64,000 nucleotides of DNA from Castanea sativa. Lineage: Eukaryota; Streptophyta; Magnoliopsida; Fagales; Fagaceae. The position numbers and the translations under genes were made by a program. The stretch covers positions 14,538,001 through 14,602,000 of the forward strand of contig NC_134017.1 of NCBI RefSeq assembly GCF_040712315.1. The letters are read 5' to 3'. The first letter of the stretch is position 1. Each line of letters starts with the position of its first letter. Below the pieces are notes generated by a model. It was given only the letters and a program-made list of their open reading frames with translations, was not told where the DNA came from and ran no database searches. Positions 45,178-59,000 of this stretch are shown one piece after another.

Positions 45178-47569
45178 AAGACCCATTGACCCGGTAAAGT
45201 CATATAAGGGTCCCCACAACAATTTCGAATTCAATGCATAATTGTCGGGCTGAAACCCAGTCTCTGGGTCTGGGCCTCTGGAGCCCAGAGTAAAGAATTG
45301 ATGTTTGCTTCGTATGACTTTTATGATTTTATCCTATTGGACACGGCAATCGAAAACAAAAACACAATAAAAGCAAAAAATTGTCCTACTCTTCAAGAAC
45401 AATTTTAAAACACAAATAAAGGTGGAGTTTGGATAGCGCGTTTTCTATGTCCGCGTTTTGTTTTTTTTTTTTTTTTTTTCCTCCAGCCGTAAGTGTTGAC
45501 CCAATCTTCTATGAACAGTGTATTCGTGCACTGTTTACGGATCCACAAATTTCACTTTTCAGCAACTTTTTTATTAAAAATGGGTCCTGCGGTACTATTC
45601 ACACATTTTAAAATTATTTTACTACAGTGTTTTCAGTTTTCAGTTTTTAGTTTTCAGCAATAAGTTCTATCCACGTTTGAAATCCCACCATCCCATGTGA
45701 GGGTATAAAAGTAAATCGATCTTCAGATATTTAAGGGACATTTAATTTGAACTCAAAAAAAAAAAAAAATACTCGTTTGAATTCTCACTATCCCATGTTT
45801 CACTTTCACTCCCACACAACTTTTTCACTCACAAATTTTTAAATTTTAAACTACTCTTAACTTCCTACTTTATCTAACCTGTATTGTTAATCAAATTCAA
45901 AACAAGCAATCCCAACTCTTCCTCCTAAACTCACGCCTTATCCTACTTTCAAAAAGTTTCTGATAAATACTTCTAAAAAAAATTAGGAAGTTAAAAATCA
46001 AATTATATATTTTTCTCTCCATCCTTCCACGTTTTAAACAGTTAAATAAATAGAGATATGCTATGATGAGAGGTTGGCAGGGGTTTGTGGCATAATACAC
46101 AAGTTGAGGCTATGGAGGATTTTTGGTTGGGATTTTACAAAGGCTGTTGTGATGTGGCCCGTGGCCGTGATGGCTTTCGTTGGAGAACACACCTTGGGAT
46201 TGCACTTTTTTTGGTTTTGAGATTTTGTGTCTTTTAAAAAGCAGAGCTGTTAATTTTCTATCTACAGGCTTTACTTTCAGATCTAAACATTTTGTTCTTA
46301 TGGGTGTCACGTATTTTTAATTAGGAAACTGAAAAATATATTTACTAGAGAGAATGAATCTAATTTTATATTATATGTACATACTACATGGTTTGAACCT
46401 AAATCTTTTGAAAATATATCAAAATATGTCAAATATTAATTGAGCTATAACACTCTTGGTAGGTTAGTTTTATCAAATATAGCATTTATCAAATATAATT
46501 TTCATAAACACCCACCATAAGTAGGTCGATCCCTACAAATCGTGTATAGCCTTAGGTGTCTTCTCAAAAAAAAAAAAATGTCTAGCCTTAGGTGAAGGAT
46601 CCTTACACTACAAATTAATATGATTACAGTGAATTACTAATTTCTTGATAATTTTTTAATGTTTTGTAATAATAAAATTCCTTGTCTAGTGTGATAATTC
46701 AACAAACTTGGAATTGAGATGTTAGGTGTATTGTTAAATTGGTTTGTAAAATAGATAAATGATATCGTGGAATCTTGAAGAAATTACACATAATACTCCC
46801 TTTGATGGAACGAAACTAAACCGTTAGTTTTTTTGTGGTAAACCTTGAATCCGCAATGGTTCATTGAGTCCATAAGGGTTATTGAATCCACACAAAAAAA
46901 AATAAATAAATAAAGGTTCTACAATTCACCAGAGAAACAATATATAAAAGTATAAATTTTTATTGATAATAATATTTGAAAAACATTTACAGACTTAGAA
47001 GCATATTTAACGGATTCGTAAAACTTGACTGATAATAAAATATATTCTAAAATAAGTCTTAATTAATATTTAACTATAATGGGAACTAAATTTGACCTAA
47101 AAAGTATTAACAACAACTAAAAATAAAGAAATAAATACCTTAAACTTAAAATAATAAAAATTACATAAAAATATTAAAATAAATAAATTATAAAAATTAA
47201 ATAGTAAATTATGTCCTACATCAACAAAGTAGTGTACAATGATATAAAATATATCATTTTTTACATCTTCAAATGTAAATAAGGTAAGGAGATGCTTTGG
47301 CTCGTGCAACCCCAACATGACGTGGACATGTGACCAGCGTTGGACACACAACCGTATCGCATTTATATCCATGTAACTGGATCCAAACCGTGTACTAAAA
47401 GTTTGCTTCATAGGTCAAGGGTGTCGGTACAGAAAGTCTTTTTTTGTTTTTTTGTTTTTGGTTGCTTATCTGTACAAAAAGTCTTTCTTTTGTTTGTTTT
47501 CTATTTTTCCATCATGGATTCCTGTGCTAAGAGAGAGTAATCTACATCTAAATAAAAATAAAAATAAAT

Positions 47570-47608
<39 letters not shown>

Positions 47609-47733
47609 CAGAATAAATAGAAGTAGGCAATTGAAATTGGTGAGATTCATGAGAAGTCGTTTTTCATTGTCGCTAATAACATAGGTCTTAAAATATATAC
47701 TACTCATCATCTTCAGTCTGAATTGAGCATAAT
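45178..47733 (+). promoter_or_regulatory. Upstream region of the intact malectin-LRR-RLK gene
   Basis: Block 45,178-45,400 and block 47,600-47,733 match 10,665-10,900 and 11,630-11,781 upstream of the paralogue. Between them lie a MITE (45,421-45,694), AT-rich DNA and a (CT)n run at 47,577-47,606 close to the probable transcription start. The AGAATAAATAG motif near 47,609 is at the place of the AATAAAAG motif in the paralogue and could be the TATA region; inferred from conservation only. Confidence 0.5.
45421..45694. mobile_element. MITE in the promoter region
   Basis: The ends GGTGGAGTTTGGATAGCG and (minus strand) GGTGGGATTTCAAACGTGGATAG form imperfect inverted repeats. The interior has the TACTATTCAC..ACTACAGTG..TTTTCAG composition common to hAT-like MITEs of woody dicots. 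It is absent from the corresponding place upstream of the unit-1 gene. The target duplication is unclear. Confidence 0.65.
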
Positions 47734-48871
47734 ATGCCAAAAAAGAATAGCATGAATGATGAACTAGGATCAATTTGGGTTCCGAAACCGAAAGCTTGGG
47801 TTGTTGTTGTTTTGGTGATTGGTATCCTTTGCCATTGGAAGCTAGCTGAAGGAAATATTGAACATTCAGGAAGAAAACTTGATGATTATGTTCCAGGTAT
47901 GCAATTAATGTTGAAGCTCTACTATTTTTTTTTTTTTACCTCCCTAAACTTTCGTTAGGAACTAGCTTTTAGGACATAGTTGCTTGGAATATAACAAACT
48001 TGTTGCCACAGCGATTGCGAAGGCAAAAACTTTTTTTTTTTTTTTTTGGTTATAATAATTATTATTATTTTATGAAAAAAAGCTTTAAATTATGGTCACA
48101 TTGATTTGCAACTTTTTTTTTTTAGTTCCTTTTCATTCTCCAGCAATCGATACAAAGATCACATATATATTAGAAAAAAAATATGGTCCCCTTACTCCTT
48201 TGTAAGTTTGTGCAAAAAAAAAAAATTTATTGAATGATGTTAAAATTACTACAAATTTTATTATAAAAAGCTTACAAATTGATGTGATTAAAATGTACTT
48301 AGTTTCATATAGATAATATAATAAATGAATATTTGAATTACTTTTCTATAATTGGTAGCGCATTTTTTTGTGAAACTTAAATAGAAAAATTTGAAGTAAT
48401 ATATAACTATAAATATATATATATATAGTACACTTAATAATCACTCCAATTTATAATTTTTCACAACCATATGTCACCAACATTTTTTTTTTTTGCTTAA
48501 CTAGTTAATTGGCCTCTCTTAGTGTAGCTACAACATTTAGTGTTCAAATCCCTTTACTCATTTGTAAGTTTGTGTAAGTTTTGAAAAAAAAAATTACAGA
48601 GGCCATATGGAAATTTGAAACTTGAACAACCAAATAATATCACTCACAAATTCATGTTTGGTTTTAAAAAGAAAGGCTATTAACGGTTTAAAACAGGATT
48701 TCATGTAAATTAGCACAAAATTCTTAGTAGTTTTAAAACTGCATGTAATTATTTTTAAGATTAAGAAAAAGGTAAAAGGGTAGGTATTTAATATGGCCCA
48801 CTCTTTTTTATTTTTAATTATGTTGAATTTTGAACTGAATTCTACTTGACTTTATCATATTGATTGGAATC

Positions 48872-48914
<43 letters not shown>

Positions 48915-51900
48915 TTATCTCTTTCTTATTTGGCATAAAATTTGTAGGGTTTATAAGCATTGATTGTGGGGCAACTAGTGATTACTTGGATGAAAGCACT
49001 GGCATAGTTTACAAGTCAGATAAAGGTTTTATAGATACTGGGACAAATAACGAAATATCCCCAGAGTATTACTATTCAAATCCTGATTACGGGCGGCTAA
49101 CGAGAAATCTGAGAAGCTTTCCGCAAGGAAAAAAGAATTGTTACACCCTGAAACCTGAACAAGGCAAAAACAATAATTATCTCATTAGGGCTTTTTTTCA
49201 TTATGGAAATTATGACAACATGAATAAAATTCCAAAGTTCGACGTACATGTTGGGGTTAATTATTGGACCACAGTGGAACCAAGTGCTGTAAATAGAGCA
49301 ACTTTTCCCGACATGATTCATGTTCCCACGTCTGACATCATATTTGTCTGTTTGATAAACACCGGGTCTGGAATTCCTTTCATTTCGGCCTTGGAGTTAC
49401 GTCCTTTGGACAAGTCCCTTTATCCATTTGACTTTGGAGCGTTACGCCATGGCTGGCGATACAACACGGGCACCACGGTTGATGAGGAGCTTGTCAGGTA
49501 GAATAAGCTATAGCTTCTTTCTTTGTTTTTATTTTTATTTTTGTTCATAATAGGCACGGACCATAGAAATTATTTAAAAAAATTTATATATGAGATTTTT
49601 GTTCCAAATTCAAAACAAAAACTGTTATTAATAAAACAAAAAAATCTCCTATTAAAAAAAAATTTCTTTGAAGACACCTATACCCACACCAATTCACATG
49701 TCTTGCATATGTGTCAACTCATAATTCATGCATAAGTTGACACATCATGCTAGTGCTTAGCTTCGGTTGAAAAAGATAACAAAAACTATGGTTGAAAATG
49801 GAAGTTCATTATTATGAGCAAATTATAATGTAGTTCAACATTTGGATTCCATAAATTGTTAAATCTTTTTTAATTTTCCTAATTAAAAAATTAAATATTC
49901 TAGAGTACTCACATCAGTGATTGTATAATAGAAAAAAATACCACATTTTAGCCAATCAAACTCAAAATTCACCAACATCAAGCTCTACAAAATTTTGTAA
50001 AAATACATGGCTGCTGCAATAATGACCATGTAAATTTATATTGGAACTATTGATTTTGCTCTTAGTTTTTTGTTCTTTCTTTACGAATTCTGAGAATGAA
50101 GAAAAAGACCAGATAATGTTTATTGTGTGTAAAAAAAAAAAAGAAACAATTAAAAAATCAAGAAAATATGATATTTTATTGAAATATAATGTAGAATAGA
50201 TAATATAATGTGAGTGTGTAAAATAGAAAAGTTAAATTCACATACTAAAATAAATAGAAAATTTTGCACAAGCTAATGCAGCAATATACTTATGAATGAA
50301 CTTTTTTTTTTTTTTTTGGAATGTCTTTATGTACTTAATTATGAAGTAATTGTACATTTGTACTTATGCGCAATTTTTATTATAAGGGTCCAGTTAATAT
50401 GCTTAAGGGCATTTATTAACTATTCATAATAAGAAGCTTTTTATGAAAAATTGAAAAAGTTGTCAGATCAGTTAATTACTTTTTTTTTTTTTTCATAAAA
50501 AATTTTATAAAATAGTTTACTAACATATGTTAGTAAAACCCCCTATTATAATTGCAGTTTTTAATATTCTTTCCAATCCTAGGTACAAGAGCGATGCTTA
50601 TGATCGACTTTGGTATTCTGGTAGTACGTTATCCAATTGGGTTCCGATCAATAACTCCTCAGCAATTGACATACAAGGCAGCAACGATAGCTATAAACCA
50701 CCATCTGAAGTGTTGAGAACTGCTTTCCAGCCACCTAGTGGTTACCATGCCTTACTTTATGATTGGAACAACTCTGGAGACAACTTTAAATGCTATGTTT
50801 GCTTTCACTTTGCTGAAATTGCAGAACTTACGCAAGGAAAGAAAAGAGAATTCATTATTTCTGTGAATGGGGGAACCTATACCTCAAAGCCAATAACACT
50901 TGATCGTTTCAAGCCACTGTCCATATGTCTCAATCAAATATTCCAAGGCCATTTTAGTTTTTCTATTAATGCAACAACAGGGTCCGACCTTCCCCCCATC
51001 CTCAACGCCTTTGAGATTTACGGTGTAATCTCTCCCTTCTATCTATTTAATGCAACCGACTCAAGAGATGGTATGTACCTTTTTTTTCTTTTTTTATAAA
51101 TAATTTGATAGTCGGAAAAAAGCCAATTTGAAATTTGGATTTTGTTTTTTTTTTGGGGGTTAGAAACACCAGGAAATCTTGCTCTTATAAATAAATGATA
51201 GTGTGTTTTTATTTTTTATTACTTTTAAAAAAATTCTAATGGGCCATGGAGTAAAGTTTTGTATGAAAGCCTATTTTTAGTATGAAAGTAAGTGATGTGC
51301 AAATTGGTTATTTAAAGACTTGGTTCCATTACCTCAAGTGCACTAGACCCATTGTGATGGCAACACATAGTTGAAAGTGAACACTTCTTGTTATTTTAAT
51401 GGATCCAATAAACTAAAGCATTAGACTTAATCTTTACCCTATTTAAAAAGCCAGTGGTCCCCTTCCAAGCAAACTATATATAGTTGTGCCGCACCGAGTT
51501 TCAGAAGAAAAGATGCTTTTGAGTTTCGACAATTTTGGATTTTTCTTTTTTATTCCTTTATTGATATCATATTGTTTAACAAGTATTCTAAATTTCCAAT
51601 CCCTCCTTTCACTTTATTTTGAATGATTATAATCTTAAGTAATATTTTCTGTAAACAACAGTGGCTGCTATCATGGAAATCAAACAAACTTCAAAGATCT
51701 CTAGGGAAGACTGGCAAGGAGACCCATGTTCCCCAAATAAATATTCATGGATTGGTTTGACTTGCAGTTCAGATTATACTCCCAGGATCATTTCACTGTG
51801 AGTGCATTTTCAACCCATGTGAATGAATGGAAATTCAATTGATATATTTATTTTCTATATTTCATAACAAATATATTTATTTTATAAAGAAAAAATATCG

Positions 51901-52854
51901 AGTAGGAATCCATTAGAATAGCCGGACCATTACAAAAAAAAACTGCTAGTAGTTTTAAAGATGCGCCATTGAAGAAAACAAGATGGAGTTGATCACATTT
52001 CAAATGATTTGTAAATTATGAAGGATTGGTTTCTATCTAAATATCTAATGGAATTGGATGAAGATGAGCCCAAATGTTTACGCATGCTAACCAATTGAAA
52101 ATTGCAGCATTAAAGTATGCAATCATTGAACAATTTAAAAATTCAGATTCTAAAGCATCACTCAAACTCAGTTCTCATAACCCAATTCTTGTAATTTAAA
52201 ACTCGTCTATATCTCATTTTCTATTCTCTATTTTTTATCTTAACACATTCCCAATTTGTTTAGCTAAAAAATTTGGCTTCAGTTTTCAACTTAAAAACTC
52301 AACTTTAACTCAAAATGATGGAGCCCACTCATCTACTTGGGTCAGAACAGTCTTCCCTTACCCACGAACATTCTCTCTCCAATTGAGAGTTGAGACAACC
52401 CTATGTGAACTAAAGAGGCCAAACCGAGAGGCCAGAAGCCAACTTTAAGCTTCCACGCCTCCTACCATCACCGGCAACCCACAAATCCACCAATCAAAAC
52501 CCTCAAAAACCCTAACCTAACACTGTTGTTTTCCATCCACCACCTCACAAATCACAAAAAATCAAACCCATCCACCATAGCAGATTCACTCACACCACCA
52601 AAACCTTCAACACACAACAAATTACCCCATAAAACCTACAACCTCTAAATAAAGAAAGAAAGTTCTAAATAAAGAAGTAAATAAATAAATAAAACCCACA
52701 AACGCAGATCACAACCCAAATCGGTGTGCTAAAAAAGAAAGAAAAAGCTGAGAAAAAGATGAGAGCAAAGAAATCTGGGTGAAGGAGAAAGAAAGAAAGA
52801 AAAGAGAAAAGAAGAAAAGAAAAAATAAATAAAAGAGAAGAATAAGCGTACAAA

Positions 52855-52895
<41 letters not shown>

Positions 52896-55800
52896 AAGAG
52901 TGTAGGCACCTGATTTTTGAGGTGGACTTGACAATGTGTGGGTCCTATATGTTTTCCAAAATTTACAAAAATGTCACATAACTCAGTTTTTTGAGGAATG
53001 AGGCATGAAATTGAAGACTCGTTTAATATACATGTTTAAATAATAATTTTTAGTTTTATTTAAAATATATATGAGTAAAAAAGTGTATAAAAATACGTAT
53101 AATATTATTTAAAAATTTAAAACATATGTTTAAGAATTTGTACTAACAGCCTATGAATTATGGGAACAAAATCAAACAAGCTGAATTATAGTGGGTCTCA
53201 AGAATTTTAAGAATTGAGCGATGAAAATTGAGAATTTTGAGTGATGATTTTGCCTAAACCAAACACCCCCTAACATAACGGTTAACTTCATATAATGTTT
53301 TTTTATTCAAATCCCTGCTATCTATATTTGTTAACGTGGTGGTTGTTAATTGCCAAATAAGCGTTCAATATTTACAACTAGTCCAATTAAAACATGTTGC
53401 ATCATTTAAAAATACAAGTCATTGAATAAAAAATATCAATAAACATTTACTGGTTAATAAAACAATTAAAAATAATAATATTAGATCTCTCTTGCATGGA
53501 TCTTCAAATTGGAGAGGCTAGAGCCCAAGGCGGCTCAATGATAAAGCAAGAGATGCAGTCGCCTAAGGCCCTAAGTAAAAAAAAAAGCTCCCAAATTTTA
53601 ACCAATAGGGTTATTTATAATCAATAAATAAAATAATATTGGTTTACCAGATGAAAAACTAATGAAAAATATAGGAAAATGCAACGTTCATAATATTTTT
53701 TACAACACTTTTACAACTAATACTAAGTAACAGGTTGTTACAACCTGTTATTGATAACAAAAAAATAATTATAGTGATATTTTCAAATAGAAAACAAAAA
53801 AACAACTTAAAACCTAGGATTTTTTGTAAAAAATATTGTGAAAGTTGAGCTTCTAAAAAAAAAATAATAATAATAAGAGTTTAGTTAGCACCACTCTTTT
53901 ACTTATCACTATCAATTTGCCACATCAACAAGTATGAAAGATTTTATCAATATTTTTTCTGCCTATAAAATTTCTATAAAAAAAAAAATTGTGCATAATT
54001 CATGTTAATTAATAATAATTTTGTATCTAAAACAAGATAATTAATTTTTACCTTAAGCTCCCAAATGCATCAAGCTGCCCTGCTAGAGCCAAAATTGATC
54101 TTCAAATCAATTGCAACCCATCTTGATTTTTTGAACTCGGCCTCACTTTTTTTATTTGGGTTCAGGATCTTGTCGTTCAAGATCTAAGATTTGTGTATTG
54201 GGTTATCTTTCTCTCTCACTTCCCTTTAGACCTCAAATCATTGATCTTTTCAACCCTAGCCAGTGGCCATCTCCAACCACCAGTTTTTCATCCTCAGTGA
54301 TCGTTTGTGATCGCTGGTTGTTTCAAGCCTAGCGACCATCTTTGATTACTAATGTTTTAAGGCCCGTGTACTTGTTTGTTGTTTGGTATGAGTTTTGTTG
54401 ATTTTTCTTAAGGCCTCGTTAAGTTGCAGACAAATATATTGGAAAACAGAAAAAATAAATCTAAGACCAATACCGAAGACTCTTGATTGGGGCAACGTTT
54501 TATGTTGGGACGGCTGCTTATGGCTACTTTGGTATTAAATATGGGGTTGATATGGGGTAGTGATCAATGGTGTGTTTTGCGGTGGTTGTGACTTTAATTT
54601 TGAGATAAAACCAACTGAGGTGCTGTGGCTATAGGGTACTGTGGCTGTGACTGAGAGGGGGTTCCAGTTGAGCCTTTCAATGTTGATCATGGTGTTTGAA
54701 TATGCATGAGGTGACTGAATAAAGGCAACCGGAGAAGAAGAAAAAAACATAAGAAAAAAAAAACTATTTTTTACTGAGGAACCACAATTTAACTTTTTAC
54801 AAGCACTCTAAGAACAGGCTATATGGCGTGATGTTGAATGCCAAAAAATATTTGATTGTGTTTTCTTTATCACCAATTAATTTTGAGGTAGAATGATATG
54901 ACTCGCAATTTAACACTAATAAATAATTAAAAGACATAAAAGAGATATTATTTTCATAATGTAACAAAACTACGTGTTCTATAACCTTAACATTAGTCAT
55001 TCTGAGTTGAGATGGCACATAACTGCCACCTTAACAATAGTCATTAACAAGAGGATTAAAATATTAACATTAGGGGGCAAAATCATAATGATCTCAAACC
55101 TATAAGGTGTAATTACAAATTAACAATTTAGTTTTTTTTATAAATTACAATGCTTGGATTTGAAATTCCTGTAAGCTATTGAGCTATATGAATGTGATAG
55201 AACTTTTAAGGCAGGAAACTCAATCTATTTGAAGTTGTCTTTGCAAAAATTTAACTGAGAACAAGCTTTCTAAAATTTCACTGCAACTCTTTTCATTCTG
55301 CTGTAATGCTCAAAAACACTCATTATTCATTTGTTTTGTGTGTCTGTGTTTGTTTGATTTTGCAACAATGGCATCAACTCTTTCTTCTTTGATAAATTAC
55401 AAGCAGGAACTTGAGCTCATGCCAATTGACAGGGGAGATACCGATTTCACTCTCCAACCTCACAGCACTGCTTTACTTGTAAGTAAAAAAGGGAATGGGA
55501 TATTATTTTCGCACTTGAGTTTGATGTGAGTGCACCAAAATTTAACTTTTCTTGTACTCTATTTATCACAACTTACTATGTATTTATTTGACTTTTTCTA
55601 TAAACCACTCATATTTAAAACGGAAAAAAATTCAATTATATAACATATCATGATTGGTGGAATATAAAGTGGAATACAAAAAGTGAGACATAGGTTTTGT
55701 ATTCCAATGTTTCCAGTTCAAGTGATATCTTAACATGTATATGTGAGGTTATAATATTCAATATGAGGATGTCATCACTCGCCAAGGACAAAACCATATA

Positions 55801-55983
55801 GTTTAACTTCACATCCATGGATAGCTTTACACTTTACCCGGAGTTATTGTTAAATGTTCACATTTATTTTTTTTCTTTGGTCAATTTCAGGGATCTATCA
55901 TACAATCAATTGACTGGGAACATACCACAATTTTTAGCACAACTGCCAAATTTGAAGACCCTGTAAGTAATTGAACTTAAAGC

Positions 55984-56020
<37 letters not shown>

Positions 56021-59000
56021 TATTCTATTTTCCATCAACGAGACACCTTAAAAATATCATGGAACCCATCGGCAATATTTTCCAAATATCATGTCTTTAG
56101 AAGAAAAAAAATATTTAGGAAAGTAGCACACGAACGAAGTTAATTAGTTAAGTAGATTGTTTTTAGAAGTCGAGTTTGTCAAACTCAAGTTCCAATCAGT
56201 ATTAGTGCGTACTATTTGGAACTTGAGTTTGTCAAACTTGAGTTCTAGCCTAAACTCGAATTTGACAAACTCGAGTTCCAAAAGTAATCTACTTAACCAA
56301 TTAACTTCAGCCATATGCTATTTACCAAAAAAATTTCTAAAATGGTACTATTCAACAAATTTTACTGGAATCCATCACTTGGGTACTACCTACAAGTAAG
56401 AAATGACATTTTATTTTACACTATATTTGCGAGCAGTAATTTAAGTGGAAACAAGTTTGATGGTTCAGTTCCAGAGGCTCTTATACAAAAATCTAGGGAT
56501 GGATCATTGATCTTGAGGTTAGTTTTTCATGCTATTTATTTCATTTTTCTTTAACTTTTTAGTTGTTCTAATTTCAAGTTCCCCCCTCCCCTCTAGCTAT
56601 TGCTTTCTAAACATGCAAAACCTATATAGAGGTTTTATGTTCATTTGTATCGTAAATTTGATTTCATTTGTGTGTGTGTATATATATATTTATGTTAATC
56701 TCATTTATCTTTTAAAAAATGAATTTTCATGGCATGTTTCGAATATGCAAGTCTTGGCGAAGTGTCAGATCTTTGTCTCTCAGCTCCATGTACGAAGAAG
56801 GAGAAGAAACAAAAAAAAGAGCTTATTGTTGTGGCACTTGTTGCAACATCCGCGATAATTTTGGTTCTCATGTTCATTTTTTGTGCCCTAGCTATCTATA
56901 AAAGGAAAAGACAAGGTATGTCTTCCTTTTTTTTATAATTGTTATTACAAATTTACGGTACACAGCACACAAAAGTTAAAAGTTGCAATAGTAAATTAAA
57001 AATGGTAAATTATTATATATAAAAAATTAGTTGTAATAACTTATAATTTTGTGTTTCAATAGAAGCTTTAATATATACCATTCTACATTAGGCAAATTTG
57101 TTGCAATAAATATTGCAATAACTTAAAATGAAGAAGTAGTTGTAATAACTTGATATCAATTGTTTTTGTATTTACTTGTAACGAAAATTTCAAAATGATA
57201 GTTTATTGCAACGAAGTTATCATTATAGCTAGTAACTTGATATAAATGATTTTACAATCTATTACGATAACAAATATGAAATAATTATCTCTTACATAAA
57301 TTGATTATTACATGACATATATATTATAGCATTAAATTCGTCATTAGAATATTTAGAGTTTATTGAAATGGAATTTTCTATTGCACGAACCTATTATCTC
57401 AGATCTTATTGAAACACTTTCTATCAACTATTGCAATGACTTTGATGTTAATGCAATGAATTTTTTTTTTCCATTGTAATAAACATATTTTCTAGTAGTG
57501 GAAGCTTTGTTGAGGATAGAGAAAGTTTGCATAGATTCTCAAAGAGATTTGGTTTAGGTCATATTGGTCACTCAATAGTTCTTCCAGCAATAATTCTCCA
57601 TTTAAATTTGTAGTAGAAATCTATGGTGATAGTGTTGCTTGTGGTGGTTAAACTATGATATTTGTGGGAGGCAAAAGAGAAATTTGTGGGTATTAGTATT
57701 TCTTTATGTAGGTTTAAGTAATTCAAGATTAAGGGAACAAAAATTCCTTTCACTTTTATTGCGTGTGTTAAATGTGATCACTTTCTTTTCTGTAGACGTG
57801 GCTTTAAAATCCAACTTCAAATTGAAGAATACGCAATATAACTACTCTGAGGTTGTGAGAATAACTAATAACTTTAAGACCATTATTGGAGAAGGAGGTT
57901 TTGGAAAAGTATATCTGGGCATCCTTAAAGATGAAACTCAAGTTGCTGTTAAGTTGCTTTCTCAATCATCAAAGCAAGGCTATAAGGAATTTCGAGCAGA
58001 GGTTAGATCATGACTAAGAGTGCTGTATTCTCTTTCATTATTTGAAAATAACAAAATTTTCAAAATTGTATTGGAAATATGATAGTATAAAACATGAAAC
58101 TATTTGAAAATTTTAACAAATGTCCTAAGAGTGCTGGATTCTCTTTCATTATTTGAAAATAACAAAATTTTCAAAATTGTATTGGAAATATGATAATATA
58201 AAAATGAGATTATTTGAAAATTTTAACAAATGTTCTAAGAATATTGATTTAAAAAATAATTTTAAAAAAATTTTATGTGAAAAGAAAAAAGCATCTAATT
58301 TTTTAACAACTTTTTGAATGTAGGCACAACTTTTAATGATAGTTCATCATAGAAACTTGGTCTCTCTCGTTGGGTATTGTGATGAGGGTGAAAACAAAGC
58401 GCTCATTTATGAGTACATGGCTAATGGCAACCTACAAAAACATTTGTCAGGTACAAATAATACTACTGTATTCAAGGTGATTCATTTATTACTCAACATG
58501 TGTGAACTTATCAAAATAAAAGCAAATTAGTCTAGGGCAAGGTTGTTTCATAAATGCAGTTTGTAATTGGTAGTGTCCACCAAGAATGTATATCTAGCTT
58601 TCCACGCTCCATATTTCCTACTCAACATGAAATATTACTTCTACCTATGAAAATGTATTTAAGTAGTTTTTGGTGGTCAAGTGCATGTGTTATGTTCGAT
58701 GACAATGCTCACTCGTTTCTTTCATAATGGAAAACCTAAGTTATAATGACTGTCGTAGGCAAATTATATGCTAATTATATGGATTGTCTTAGTGATGCAC
58801 CAAATGTCAAATGCTATTTCAAAATTTTTGGGGGCTTATTGGAATTTCCCCTAATTATGATACAATTTTATTGTCTCCCTTTAACTATCAGAAGTAATAA
58901 GCACTTTGTTCCTTGCAATTAGGATTTTCACCAAATTCAATACAAAGGTCAAATTTTCTATTAAAAAAAAAAGGGTTTGACATATTTTTTAATTTTCCAT

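Noticed and set aside
52665..52934. Phe-rich open frames
   Set aside because: Product of poly-A and purine-rich low complexity on the opposite strand.
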